Below, in pieces: positions 30,757 to 41,751 of a DNA stretch of 64,000 nucleotides. The position numbers were made by a program, and so were the translations under genes. The notes beneath the pieces are model-generated. The model was given only the letters and a program-made list of their open reading frames with translations. It did no database searches and was not told the DNA's origin. The stretch comes from Cordilura impudica. Its lineage: Eukaryota > Arthropoda > Insecta > Diptera > Scathophagidae. The first letter of the stretch is position 1. Every line of letters begins with the position of its first letter. The stretch covers positions 23,089,120 to 23,153,119 of the forward strand of contig OY821517.1 in assembly GCA_963682025.1 (NCBI GenBank), read 5' to 3'.

Positions 30757-32176
30757 ATGGAAAAGAACAAAGACGACAAAGTTCAGTGGCCGCGTCCACA
30801 CATTCTACAATTTATTGAATTGTATAGACTAAATGAATGTTTGTGGAATAATGACCACAAAAACTATACGAACCGTAATGCTCGAGCAGATGCGAACAAT
30901 GTATTATTAATGAAAATGAAGGAAATTGTACCGAAAGCAACAATTGCTGATGTTGGGAAAAGAATTAATGCACTGCGAAAGGGTTACTTACAAGACCTTA
31001 CCATGCTTGAATCGACTGAACATATTCCAACCAAATATTACTTCGATGGGTTCAGTTTTATAAAGAGGAGAAAAAAGGGTCCAAAATGTAAGTTTAAAAT
31101 TATTACTGTTATGTTTTATAATATTTTTTTTTTAGCAAGAAAACATGGCAAAACATCAGCAGTCAAAAGGGAAAAAATATTGGTCGAAGACGAGGTACTC
31201 GAGGAAAATTTAGGTATTTGAATATATAAATCACATAAACGGCAGGGGTACACGACGATATGCAATGTCTTTTAACAATATATAATCGTTTATATTATTA
31301 ACGGGTGTATTTCATTTTTTACAGCTATAGTCGGTGCATTGGTTGTTCGTCTATGTGTTTCATGCGTTATATAATAATTAAATTTAAAATAAATTCATTT
31401 TTAATTTCTTAGATGAACTAATTACGGAAACTTGTTCAAATGTTTCATCATCTCCATCCGGTTCAAGAAATTGTAATGTACGGCAAAACGTAGTGATTCC
31501 ACCACCAGCTAGATGTCATGGAACAGTGCGTTCGTCAGTAGGAGAACTAATTCCGCAAACTTGTTCAAATGTTTCATCATCTCCATCCGGTTCAAGAAAT
31601 TGTAATGTACGGCAAAACGTAGTGATTCCACCACCAGCTAGATGTCATGGAACACTGCGTTCGTCAGTAGGAGACACTTGTTTTGAATCGGATAGTGATT
31701 CACTAACAATAACTGAAATTCGCGAAACGAATGATAAAGTTTAAAGCCAAGAGTCTTTACCAATTATTTCTAAATCCGATGGCAATAAATTGAAGCGCAA
31801 AATTAATTATTACAACAATGATTCACTAGCAATAACTGAAATTCCCAAAACGAATGATAAAGAGGAGTCTTTAAAATCCGATAGCAATAAATTGAAGCGC
31901 AAAAGTAATTATAATAACAATTCTTTAATGGAAATAGCTGGTGCAGCAATTTCAGATTCTGCTGAAATGGGTAAAAAAATTGCCGAAGAAATACAAAGAA
32001 AAATTCAAAACGACAAAGCTCCAATAATGTATAGGCAAAATGGAGAAGCGGTGGACCATTTCTATCTCTTCGCTATGTACCTCGCTTCGAAAATAAGAAA
32101 ATTTCCACCCCAAGCTCAACCTAGAGTGGAGGCAGGTTTGTTGAAAGAAATTTTGAAACACTATCCAAAAAAATAA
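30757..32176 (+). CDS. MADF-domain (Adf-1-like) protein, interrupted by one stop
   Basis: MADF domains are Myb/SANT-like DNA-binding modules. Exons: 30757-31087, 31136-31213 and 31413 onward (introns 48 and 199 bp, phases matching). Residues about 15-105 form the MADF (ILQFIELYRLNECLW ... RINALRKGYLQDL). Exon 3 carries a perfect-period tandem repeat of 129 bp (43 codons; starts 31415 and 31544) with VVIPPPARCHGT. A single in-frame TAA at 31742-31744 follows TNDKV. The same frame then stays open to 32176 and ends with a BESS-like HFYLFAMYLASKIRKFPPQAQ. A live gene with a truncated product, a recent pseudogene, or a sequence error are all possible. PIF-type transposons also encode MADF proteins, so transposon origin is possible given the Merlin relic just upstream. 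Confidence 0.65.
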
Positions 32177-32699
32177 AAATAATTTTTTTATTTTGGGTTA
32201 TACCAAAAAAAAATTTTTTTTTATTTGTTGCAAAAAATTTCGAAACATGGAAAAAAAAATTTTTTTTCCTTTGTTTGGGTTATGTCAAAAAAAATTTTTT
32301 TTTATTTGTTGAAAGAAATTTTGAAACATTATCGAAAAAAAGAAAAAAAATTTTTTTTCGGTAAATGTTTCATTTTTTCGGTAAATGTTTCATTTTTCCG
32401 GTAAAAAATCTCAGCCGTGAGGAACTAATCCCTATAATAAAAAAATATATATATACAGGGTCGATTACTGTATCAGATTTTTGGAAGGTATTTGTTTCTA
32501 TATGTATGTATATGCATATGTATTGTAGAATTCACTAACAATTTTAAATTCATAGACATATGACAGTCCGCAGATAGAGGGGTACAAACACATCCGTGTT
32601 AACCATTCACTCCATTTTAAGGACCCTTCCACCGGTCACACTCTAACACAGTAGAAGGGTTGTGGCGTCTTTTAAAAGACTGTACCTTCCTTCAATAGA
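32177..32699. other. Homopolymer-rich 3' flank
   Basis: Contains repeated TTTGTTGAAAGAAATTTTGAAACA-like and CGGTAAATGTTTCATTTTT texts. These look like decayed duplications of the MADF gene end. No gene. Confidence 0.45.
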
Positions 32700-33500
32700 A
32701 GAGAGATATTTTTTAATGTATATGTACAAAAATTATAATTTTAAGAAAATTTACTAAAAAAAAGTAAATTTTTGAGAAAATTTACAAAAAAAAAAAGTAA
32801 AATTTACAGAACAAAGTAAATTTTTAAGAAAATTTACTAAAAAAAAAAAAAAAATTTACAGAAAAATACTTAAAAATTTACAGAAGAAAGTAAATTTTTA
32901 AGAAAATTACAAAAAAAAAAGAAAATTTACTAACAAAAAGTAATTTCTTAAGAAAATTTACGGAAAAAAGTAAATTTTTAAGAAAATTAAATTTACAGAA
33001 AAAAAGTAAAGTAAATTTTTAAGAAAATTTACAGAAAAAAAAGTATTTTTTTGAGAAAATTTACAAAAAAAAAAAAAAAATTTAAGAAAATTACTTAAAA
33101 ATTTACAGAAGTAAATTTTTAAGAAAATTTACTTAAAAAACAGAAATTTCTTAAGAAAATTTACAAAAAAAAAAGTAAATTTTCAAGAAAATTTACTAAA
33201 AAAAAGTAATTTCTTAAGAAAATTTACAGAAAAAAAGTAAATTTTTAAGAAAATTTACTAAAAAGTAAATTTTTAAGAAAAATTACAAAAAAAAGTTGAT
33301 TTTTAAGAAAATTTACTAAAAACAAAGGAAATTTTTAAGAAAATTTACAGAAAAAAGTAGTTTCAAGAAAATTTACTAAAAAAGAAAATTTACAGAAAAT
33401 TTACGGAAAAAGTAATTTTTAAGAAAATTTACTGAAGAAAGTAAATTTTTAAGAAAATTTACTGAAAAAAAGTAAATTTGTAAGAAAATTTACATAAAAA
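32700..33500. repeat. AT satellite, AAGAAAATTTACTAAAAAAAGTAAATTTTT type
   Basis: About 800 bp of imperfect repeats alternating AAGAAAATTTAC and AAAAAAGTAAATTTTT. The reverse strand gives GTAAATTTTCTTAAAAA, close to the satellite at 46.96-47.85 kb, so the two are probably one family. Confidence 0.8.
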
Positions 33501-33574
33501 GATTTTAACGAATATTAATTATATGTTAATTTCGCAAAAAAAACTAGACCGAAGTAGAAATAAGAACAATAATA

Positions 33575-33993
33575 ATATATTTGGTCCTGAAAGTGTTAAG
33601 AGGTAAAAACATACATCGAAATGAAGCTAATAGACCCAGTTTTCATCCAGTTGTTGTAAACACCACCATTATATACATTATTTTATGAGATAATGCTACG
33701 TTTTCCAAAAAAACAACTTCAAAAAAACAAAAACTGAAATAGGTTCATAACGGGTTAATGGATTTCGAATTTTGAAATATCAAACAAAAGGCATTCAAGT
33801 GATATATATGTACATATATATGATATATATATATTGCTGAAATCCGATAATAAGTAACACAGTTATATACAAATCAAAGTTTTGTCGGTCCATAACTCAA
33901 AAAATAGGCTCGACCAAAAAAAAATTATTTCCCTATTATTGTATAAGTGGTAAAAATTTGTAACGGATCGGGGTGTCGCCCGTAAACTCAACT
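33575..33993 (-). repeat. Second arm of the long inverted repeat
   Basis: Inverse partner of 29186-29590, ending GGGGTGTCGCCCGTAAACTCAACT. It contains an inserted ATATATAC-type microsatellite (about 33800-33830) that the first arm lacks. Identity is visibly below that of recent copies. Confidence 0.65.
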
Positions 33994-34275
33994 TAAAAGC
34001 CTAGTTAGCCACACGTTGTTAAAATGTATCCGTACCGTAAATGTAACGTTGGCATTTAGTGCAATTATAGAAAGTAGAAAACAAACCAGCATGTTGCTGT
34101 GTAAAATTAACCAAACCTTATCAGCTGTTCACAAATGTCACGTATAAACTTAGCAAAAATTTACATTAACGTTACAGTTGAGTTCGGTAACAGCTCTAAA
34201 TGCTTTTCATGTAACAGAAAAAAAAACAGCTGACACGTTTGGTTACGGTTACGTGTGGCTAATTAGGCCTTAAGC
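33990..34275. mobile_element. MITE with GCCTA(G/A)TTAGCCACACGT ends
   Basis: The left end TTAAAAGCCTAGTTAGCCACACG and the right end ACGTGTGGCTAATTAGGCCTTAA are inverted copies. TTAA- or TTA-type duplications are both possible. About 280 bp, rich in GTTAC/GTAAC words, no ORF. Confidence 0.65.
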
Positions 34276-34699
34276 GGGAATCAATTTTAGTAATACCACT
34301 TCAACAGTAATGGTTTTGGCTTTAAAACGCTTCTACAATCTCTGGTTATTGATATCACTCTACAATATCACACCTGGACAGCTCAGCGTGTGTACGAGAA
34401 GACGAAGTTTGATGGTTGAAGGTGGAAGAGTTTTCTATATTTTCTTGCGATTGAGAGTTCAAATATGACAGACAGCAAAGTACACATAGTATAAAACAGA
34501 GTTAAAAACTATACCACAATATAAATATCTTCAACATGTAAAGCCGGCATGGACGTTGTTAAAGCAGTTTAGAGTCCGCCAAGGAAATTTTGTTCATCCT
34601 TATGCTGCCAAAACTAAAGGACTAACCAACTAGATTTGTACGGATGAAGATATCATCCGCTGAACCACGGTCGCTGCAATACAGCAAAAGTAGGATGAT
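34276..34699. other. Unclassified sequence
   Basis: Moderately complex DNA without recognised gene or repeat. It may be decayed transposon. Confidence 0.35.
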
Positions 34700-35420
34700 G
34701 GCTTCTTCAATGGTTCATAGCTGGCGAAAGTATCGGGACTACGTTTTCTTAATCAATTTAACAAAATATATATTCTAAACTCAAAGAACCTATGTGATAA
34801 AAACCCAAACAAGATTCGATGGCGGAAAGACTTCATCCTGCAATTCATTGAATGTCTTCAATCGTTTAAATTTTCCAAATAAAATCCCGAATAATGTATA
34901 AAAAGTTAAATTTTACCATTAAGGAGTTTCTTTGGTACGAGTTACGACGTTAACATAGAGAATACAACAAATATATTGACAAATAAAAAATTTCTTAGAA
35001 ACACGATAAAAGACCTCATTAAAAATACAAATAAAAAACAACAAAATGATGAACCACAAAAAAATATATAAAAGTGTATCCTACATTCCAGAATTTTCGG
35101 AAAATTCAAAAACTCGAACGTATATGAGGAACAAATATTTAAATTAGCATTTAAGACAAATAATGCGTTAAACAAAGTATTCAGTAAGACAAAATCCAAG
35201 CTAGATAATGATGAAAAATCAAATGTCATCTACAAAATTGTATGTTGGTACTACAAAGACTAAACTTTAAACTGGAATATCATTACATAAATCTGTCCAA
35301 AGGCAATGAACAGACCAATTGAAAAACACCTCTGGCAGCCCACTGTGCCTTAACAGAAACACAAACCAAACTTTGATGGCTTAAAAGCAAGGTTAAGAAA
35401 ATACACACATCAAACACACA
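34700..35420 (+). pseudogene. Penelope-like element relic
   Basis: Frames on the plus strand still read KTNNALNKVFSKTKSKL, KSNVIYKIVC and LYVGTTKTK, closely resembling the C-terminal GIY-YIG region of the Penelope ORF at 55908-57863. It has many frameshifts and stops. Confidence 0.8.
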
Positions 35421-35456
35421 ATGTTCTGCTCTAAAACAACCAACACATATATTTAA

Positions 35457-35640
35457 TTTCATGTCAATTATGTGTGTTTCTAAATTTTGTACTTCGCCGA
35501 ACACAATCATGAATGTGTTTCGTTTTAATACTTGATTGTGAACACGAACATGTTTCTATCACGTATTGTTTTCTTCGAACACACATAAACCATACAATTT
35601 CGAGTGTAGCTATATTTTAAGTAAATTGTGATTTTATATT
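35457..35640. repeat. Copy of a dispersed repeat shared with 16.3-16.5 kb
   Basis: TCAATTATGTGTGTTT, GCCGAACACAATC, GTGTTTCGTTTTAATA, ACACGAACAT...TCTATCACGTATT and CGAACACACATAAACCA occur in the same order in both places. This copy lacks the GCCGACCTGAATGAGG insert found in the foldback arm. Confidence 0.75.
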
Positions 35641-36193
35641 TTTTTTTATCCCTGAAGATTACTAACGATGTTAGTCAAAATAAAATGAGTATAAAAAATA
35701 TAAAAAATAAAATATTAGTTTGTTTAAATTCTTTAGTAATTTAGTTACAAAGTTATAAGACCAAGATTTTGGTATTTCATAAATTCATGATTTTTATCGA
35801 GTTAGTCAAGAAATTTGAAGGTTATTATTGTTTGAAAATGAAAGTTCAACTAAACTAAGCTTAACTGACATCCCAAAAACTAGTCCTTAGTCAAAAATGT
35901 TGAAAGTTATTTATATTAAAAATTAATAATTTTAAAGTATTATTAAATACTCTTACCATAAAAAAAATAACAAAGTGAAATTTTAGGTTATCGATTAATC
36001 TCCTATGGGAAAAATGGAAACTTTTATTCTCTTTGACTATACATACATACATATATCAGATTTCTGAAAATTTTTACAATGATTATGGAATTTTTCTGTT
36101 GAAAGAAATCCTATGGTTTTATCAGATACTGCCGACAAGTTATATATATTATGAGTACATAACATACATGCAACAGCAGCAGATTTAAAACTA
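35641..36193. other. AT-rich spacer, nothing recognised
   Basis: No gene, RNA or repeat identified. Confidence 0.35.
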
Positions 36194-36948
36194 AAGGCCA
36201 GTTTACACTATAACACTTTGGAATAGATCTGTCAAAGAGTCGAGTATTATGAAAAAGCCATATCATGTAAAAAGTTTATGTTATGATATTGAAAGTCTGT
36301 ATGATTTTATTTTCGAAATCGGATGGTTGTTTAATTTTTGGTTTTTTGGGGTTATAATTTGGTTGGCGCTAGCTTCATCTAGTAAATAATGCCAGGTTAT
36401 TCCGTGGTATGGATATCTACACAACCCATGCCTTCGCAAGTGAGTTTAGGCAGAGCCATTTGATTTCAATCCTTAAAACTATCAAACAAAATTGTTATGT
36501 AATATAACCAGAAACCATGCATCTCGGTACATAAGCTAAATGCATCTGATCAGCAACCACACGGATTAAAAAACAACCAGCGAAACGTGTTATCCCTTAC
36601 CTGTAAATAAAAGAAACGACGAAAACGACGTTTATTCGATAAAACGTAAATTACTGCAGAAAGCATGAACTTAGGTACACAACCCAACCCAACCATTAGT
36701 AATTCGCGCTCCAATGAGGAAAGATCGTTATTTCTATTATTTCGGATAAAATAAAACACATTTCGGTGTTTGCTTTTTGGTCATCGTGTTTGCTGATCGG
36801 CATGCATTTTGGTTATATACCTGTATGCATGCGTTTCCGGTTATATGCATAACCTATCGTTAAGTTTTTGCAAATTAAGTAGCTCACCCTAACCTCATTT
36901 CGAAGGTAATGGTAACAAAATAATAACCAAAAAAAATATTTTTTTAGT

Positions 36949-37405
36949 TTAAACAGCTGTTTTTATAAGACTTGAGTGTGATGGTTTAGATGGTCTAATG
37001 CCTGGTTTTCATTATGTCATTTTCACTGGCAATTGTTGACAATTATTGTCAGTTGTATGAAAACGGGTTTTAATGTCTTGTCATTTACAACCCCCTGGCA
37101 ACATTTGACATATGAAATGAAATTGCCAGCATGTTGGCAATTTGTTTGTGTTTGACAGCCATGAATTTGTTTGTGTTTGACAGTAATGAATACTTAATGA
37201 ATAGAAAATTACGAGATGTCACTTGAGGCAATTGCTTGTTGTCAGCTTATATGACATAGTGAAAACCAGGCATAAGTATGCAGACTTAAGGCTCATTTAC
37301 ACGATACCACTCAGTCGTATGATTTTTCGAAGTGGTACCGACATTATTTCTGCATACTTAGGTCATTAACACCATCGCACTCAAGTCTTATGAAAACAGC
37401 TGTTT
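36949..37405. mobile_element. Hairpin MITE with AAACAGCTGTTTT ends
   Basis: Inverted arms AAACAGCTGTTTT(T/C)ATAAG then ACTTGAGTG(T/C)GATGG extend to CTAAGTATGCAGA, about 60 bp each once the inner MITE is removed. It is nested in the 36194-37673 element and carries the MITE at 36999. Confidence 0.7.
36999..37272 (+). mobile_element. MITE family with TGCCTGGTTTTC ends, copy B
   Basis: 274 bp, TGCCTGGTTTTCATTATGTC ends, TAA on both sides (36996-36998, 37273-37275). Same family as copy A (18411-18676), opposite orientation. It contains a small internal duplication of TGAATTTGTTTGTGTTTGACAG-like text. Confidence 0.85.
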
Positions 37406-37755
37406 AGAATAACAAGCAAATTTATTTTGAAATTTATATTTTATTTCCACTTTCTTTGTTTTTATTTACAATTTTTTTTAAATATTACCAAAAAAAAAAC
37501 AACTCTGGTCCGATGAAAACGGCAAGTTTTTAGAAATGTTTCTAAAACCATGTTTCTAAAATCCTACAGACTGTCAATATCATAATATAAATTTTTTACA
37601 TGATACGACTTTTTCATAATACTCGACATTTTGACAGGTCGTATTACAAAATGTGATAGTGTAAACTGGCCTTTAGACCAAAGGCACTCCGATGAATTTC
37701 ATCGAATTTTTATGTCGAAAAATCAATCGACTGAGTTGTATCATGTAAATGGGCC
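37290..37755. repeat. Inverted pair GGC(T/C)CATTTACA(C/T)GATAC, interlocked with neighbours
   Basis: The left end (37290, after TTAA) and right end (37755, before TTAA) match over about 40 bp (through CTCAGTCG...TGATTTTTCGA). The pair overlaps, without nesting, the element ending at 37673. It may combine ends of two copies of one MITE family. Confidence 0.55.
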
Positions 37756-37847
37756 TTAAGCGGTAGAAGTAGCAATTTTAATTTGCATCTACGTGCTTTG
37801 TTTTGATTAAATTATCTTTTTTTTAAATAAATTAATTGACAATAATT

Positions 37848-37901
37848 ATGCTAAAATTAAAGATACACTGTCAACTAGCTCGCAGGCTAGGTTTATTAGA
37901 G
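37848..37901 (+). CDS. Possible short first coding exon, unidentified
   Basis: ATG followed by 18 codons (MLKLKIHCQLARRLGLLE) ending at a consensus-like donor GAG|GTAAAA. The basic, Leu-rich start could be a mitochondrial presequence. No following exon was recognised and the length allows a chance occurrence. Weak support. Confidence 0.2.
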
Positions 37902-38681
37902 GTAAAATTAAAAATATTTTAAAAACACGATAAGAAACTTTTTACAAACAAAAATATACATGTTAAAGCTACGGGACGTAAGACGTTTTTATATATTCTT
38001 CCTTAAAAAAATGTCTTAAAAAGCATGTCATATTTTTCGAAAAGAATAATTGAAAAATGGTCACCTTCGCATAGGATTAAAGTTTTGTTAAAACTATTAA
38101 AATAAATCAAAACTTATCTTACCTTTCCAAAAACATACTATTTTTAGCTTTCAAAATTATCGGATAAAACAGGTAATTAATTCCAATCCATTATAGTCAA
38201 GAAAACTTCACGAGGTATATACAAAAATTGTTAGAATTAAAAATAATTGAAATTTCACAAATTACCAAATTTGTAGACTTGAATTTGTGATTTTGTAAAA
38301 TATAATATAATATAAAAAAAAAATAATGGTTCAAAATAAACAAAACGTTAGTCTTTTGAAAATTACGTATTAAAAGTATGGTTTTAAGGACTGGAATTTC
38401 AAAAATTTTCAAACTATGAAAAAGTTTAAAGCATTTCTTGAAATTAAGAATATGTATATATAAACCAATTCCTGCATTACCTTATATGAACTTGTTTTGT
38501 TTATATATGTTTATCGCTCGCATCATTTACTTCCATACTACCACCCACACTCGGTGGTCATAGCTCTCCCTTAAATAGTAGATGAAAGGCAATAATGACT
38601 AAACCATTCCAATAAGGACAATGGCTGTGTTTGTTGTTGTTGTTGATTTTGTTGAAGTTTTTCAACCTTCAACACCACATC

Positions 38682-39851
38682 CTACTGAGTCAGATGAGAG
38701 TTCACACTCAAATTATCTAATTGACCATTGAATAACACATCACTGATCAATTTCTCGGCAATAATCCGTTGATGTGTATTCATGACTCTCAGCTTGCTGG
38801 CCACATTAATACCGATAGCATCAAATTCGTCATCAGACCTTTGGGCACCCGCTGAAGTGGTATAGGTAGTGGCCGAAGTTCCAAAGAGCGGTTGAAGGTG
38901 TTCACGTGCTATTTGTATGGTGGGAACTTGTTGGTGAATTTGTGTAAGTTGAGCGGTGGCAGCACCATTGGCCTGTTGTTGTTGATGTTGTAGTTGCATT
39001 TGATGTTGCTGCTGTTCCAGTGAGTTGACGGCCTGTTGAATTTCGCGTTGTGAATTTGAATCGAGTGATGTAATTTCTAGCACTTTAACAGCTGTTGTAT
39101 GTTGTGGTTGTTGAGTTTGATGGGTATGAATTTGTTGTTGAGCAGCATGATGATGATGGTGTTGTTGTTGCTGCTGCTGCTGCTGATGATGATGTTGTTG
39201 ATGGTGATGCAGAGGAGGTGGTTCTTGATGATGTTGTTGCTGTACCTGGTGATGATGATGATGCACCTTTTGATCTTCACTTTTTACTATGGAAACTGGC
39301 ACTACTTCCCCATTCTCCACATTGGTAATGGTCGATGTCATACCAGGATCATTTTGCAAATCAGTTTGAGACGTGGAATGAGCACTGCTCGCCTCCATTT
39401 GGTGTTCATCTTCAAATTCCAACGAATCGTCATCTTCAAAACCTAAAGCCAAAGATCGTTTTGGCTGCTTAGCTTCGGAACCACTGCTACTGCCGCCCAA
39501 ATTACTAATGCTGCGTTTGCTATTTTGATCTGCTATGAATGATAATTTTTCGTAATACCACAAACGTGTTTCATAGTTTTGTTTGGCATTCGTCTTGCGG
39601 AATTCACGTCGGAAGGCAGAGCGTAATGAATTAATTTTACGTACCACCATGTTACGGTCGGGGTTGGGTTCGACCTCTTTCAGTTTTTCCACGAGCTTAT
39701 CGTAGGCTTTGTTGCGTACTGTGTTGTTGCTGTAGTCTGGATGTTTTGGTTGCCATAAGCATTCCTCCAACTGATACATGTCGATAAATTCACCCAGCCA
39801 ATGGCGGGAATAACTTCTTAAATCATTTAATTGTGAAACACTAGCCATCAT
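38682..39851 (-). CDS. MADF-domain transcriptional regulator with His/Gln-rich region
   Basis: 389 residues, single exon, fully open. The MADF domain lies at about 16-108 (HWLGEFIDMYQLEECLW ... NSLRSAFRREFRK ... TRLWYYEKLSFI). MADF proteins bind DNA and usually act as transcription or chromatin regulators. An acidic segment (LGFEDDDSLEFEDEHQ) and a long His/Gln tract (about 205-300, encoded by mixed CAT/CAC/CAA/CAG) follow. The C-terminus has a conserved-looking DEFDAIGINVASKLRVMNTH then QRIIAEKLISDVLF, a BESS-like protein-interaction helix. ATG codons 1 and 2 are adjacent. In-frame CA-rich triplet repeats make length variation likely. I do not assign an orthologue. Confidence 0.85.
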   Translation of the reverse strand: MMASVSQLNDLRSYSRHWLGEFIDMYQLEECLWQPKHPDYSNNTVRNKAYDKLVEKLKEVEPNPDRNMVVRKINSLRSAFRREFRKTNAKQNYETRLWYYEKLSFIADQNSKRSISNLGGSSSGSEAKQPKRSLALGFEDDDSLEFEDEHQMEASSAHSTSQTDLQNDPGMTSTITNVENGEVVPVSIVKSEDQKVHHHHHQVQQQHHQEPPPLHHHQQHHHQQQQQQQQHHHHHAAQQQIHTHQTQQPQHTTAVKVLEITSLDSNSQREIQQAVNSLEQQQHQMQLQHQQQQANGAATAQLTQIHQQVPTIQIAREHLQPLFGTSATTYTTSAGAQRSDDEFDAIGINVASKLRVMNTHQRIIAEKLISDVLFNGQLDNLSVNSHLTQ

Positions 39852-40409
39852 ACAAATTTTTTTTTAATTTTTTCTTGCCGATTACAACAAATTTATAAAA
39901 AAAACGTATGCTTGTTCTTGTTATTTTCTATACAATAAAATAATTTTTTTTTTTTGTTTGTTCGATACCAAAGCATCACACACAACTAACAGCGACGCTT
40001 GTTTTTTCTTCCCCTTTTCATCCAAATCTAGCAAACAAAAATCTTTTTATTTTCTTTAAAGTTTTTACAAATTTATTCACTTTTCTTATTTTTGCGATTA
40101 GAATTTTCTATTTAACTTTGAATAATTCCTTATAACATTTTGTTATTAGTTCGTCATCAACTCAAACACGTCGTGAACCATTTTGGATTTTTTCTTCTGT
40201 TCTCAAACATGTTATGGTTTTGGTATAGCCTACTTTGTCTAATCAATTTGGTGGTTATAAAAAAGTAGTTTAGAAAGAGAGAGAGGAAGAAAGAGAAGAA
40301 ATTAAAAAAACGATAGCTTCAATGCGCCACAGGGCGTTTCATGTAAGCAGAAAATTGTAAGAAAATGTTTTGAATATGAGGGATTTCATGTGCTCATTTG
40401 ATAATACAA
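39852..40409 (-). other. 5' flank of the MADF regulator
   Basis: Likely 5' UTR and promoter region, with AT-rich DNA and a GA-rich patch (about 40273-40300, minus-strand CT-rich) of the sort bound by GAGA-type factors. No TATA element was confirmed. Confidence 0.35.
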
Positions 40410-40785
40410 AGTCCCGGTTTACACATGAAATTTTTCTTTCTGAAATTGTTTGAAATTCTTCTCTTTTAAACTTTCATGCGTGTCTACACACTGAAATTTT
40501 TGTATTGAATTTCAAGATTTGTTCATGTCTACTCTATCATTTTATCTATTTATATTATCATTTTATTTAATTAAAATTAACTTTATTTCAAATTATTGTC
40601 TTTCTTAACACAAACGACGTACAAATAAAAGAAAACGTAAAATAACTTCACTTTGAAAATTACGAAGCAAGAAACAAAAGAGAATTTCAGAGTACATGAA
40701 AGTACACCGTGTCACTCTTCTCTACCGACTCACCAATAAACGCAAGACTTTCAGCAAGAAAACTTTCATGTGTGAACACAGACAA
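40410..40785. mobile_element. MITE-like sequence with TTTACACATGAAA ends
   Basis: The left end GGTTTACACATGAAATTTTT and the right-end reverse complement GTTCACACATGAAAGTTTTC match loosely over about 38 bp. About 375 bp, no ORF. Target duplication not resolved. Confidence 0.45.
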
Positions 40786-41751
40786 AGCAATATGATTTAG
40801 CATTCTTTAATTAAAAGACGCATAACTTTGCAGACTCTTTAGAAATATTATCAAACACTTAGTTTTGTATGAAATTTGCAATAATTTTATAAAATATCCC
40901 CATTTGTATTGCAATGAGAACACATTTTTTCACAAACATTTTAAACGTTGCGTTACGTTTTATAAAACTAAGCACATAAAACTCTGATCAGTGATCCTAT
41001 TAACCCTTTCAGACCTGAGTAGTAGCCGCTGAAAAACCGTCAATATAAAAATTCTTTTTAGCATGTCTATTTTCTTTTTTTTAGTTCTCTTTTCTGTAAA
41101 GATCACGCCAGAAAACTCACAATCACTGAATATATATATATTAAGCACATTAAACCAGATCTCACAATCGGTATAGCTAGTTCTGAAAGGGTTAAGTTTC
41201 GATATTTGAGTTGAAAATTTTTCAGAAAGAATTAAAATATATTTTCTCCATAACAAAAATTCTTAATTTTCAATAAATATGTTTCATATATTTTATTTAG
41301 AAAAAAGAATAATGAAATAATTTGACAACTTTTCCGTACAATAATTCTCAGATTAACTCATTTTCTGCAGAAAATGTGCATAGATTCAGACTTTTTCAGA
41401 CATATGGAAGAAATTTTCTCTGTTAAGAAATTAAATTCGAATTATAAACACACTCATTTTAACAATATAAGACACTTGTTTATAAAAAAAATACAATTGT
41501 TGACTTTTGCATTAAAATAAATTAAAACTCTTAAAAACTAAAGATTTTATTGATACTGTAAAAAGATATTTGTTTGTGTTTTATAATATTAGATCATTTT
41601 TTTATATACGTTTTTATGTAAAAACTTTCCAGCAAACTGAAAACCAAATATATAAGATTTGTTAAGCATATAATATTTTTTAAGAAGTTTGTTTAAATAT
41701 TATTAGCTTTTTTATAGAGAAAACAAGTTCGTCCAAACTGTATATATAGAT
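40786..41751. other. AT-rich intergenic DNA
   Basis: Lies between the MADF regulator and the 3' end of the UPRT gene. A 98-codon minus frame at 40960-41256 has no recognisable features. The 3' UTR of UPRT would lie at the right edge. Confidence 0.4.

Larger units (their letters stand above)
36194..37673. mobile_element. Element with about 115 bp TIRs, containing other MITEs
   Basis: Ends AAGGCCAGTTTACACTAT are inverted and matched over about 115 bp (left 36194-36310, right 37560-37673), including GTCGAGTATTATGAAAAAG and TATGATATTGA. TA flanks both sides (36192-36193, 37674-37675). The interior holds the MITE nest at 36949-37405 and no clear transposase. Confidence 0.75.

Noticed and set aside
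39077..39446. Frames of 67-115 codons rich in Met/Leu/Asp or Ile
   Set aside because: Alternative readings of the CA-rich triplet repeats encoding the His/Gln tract of the MADF protein.
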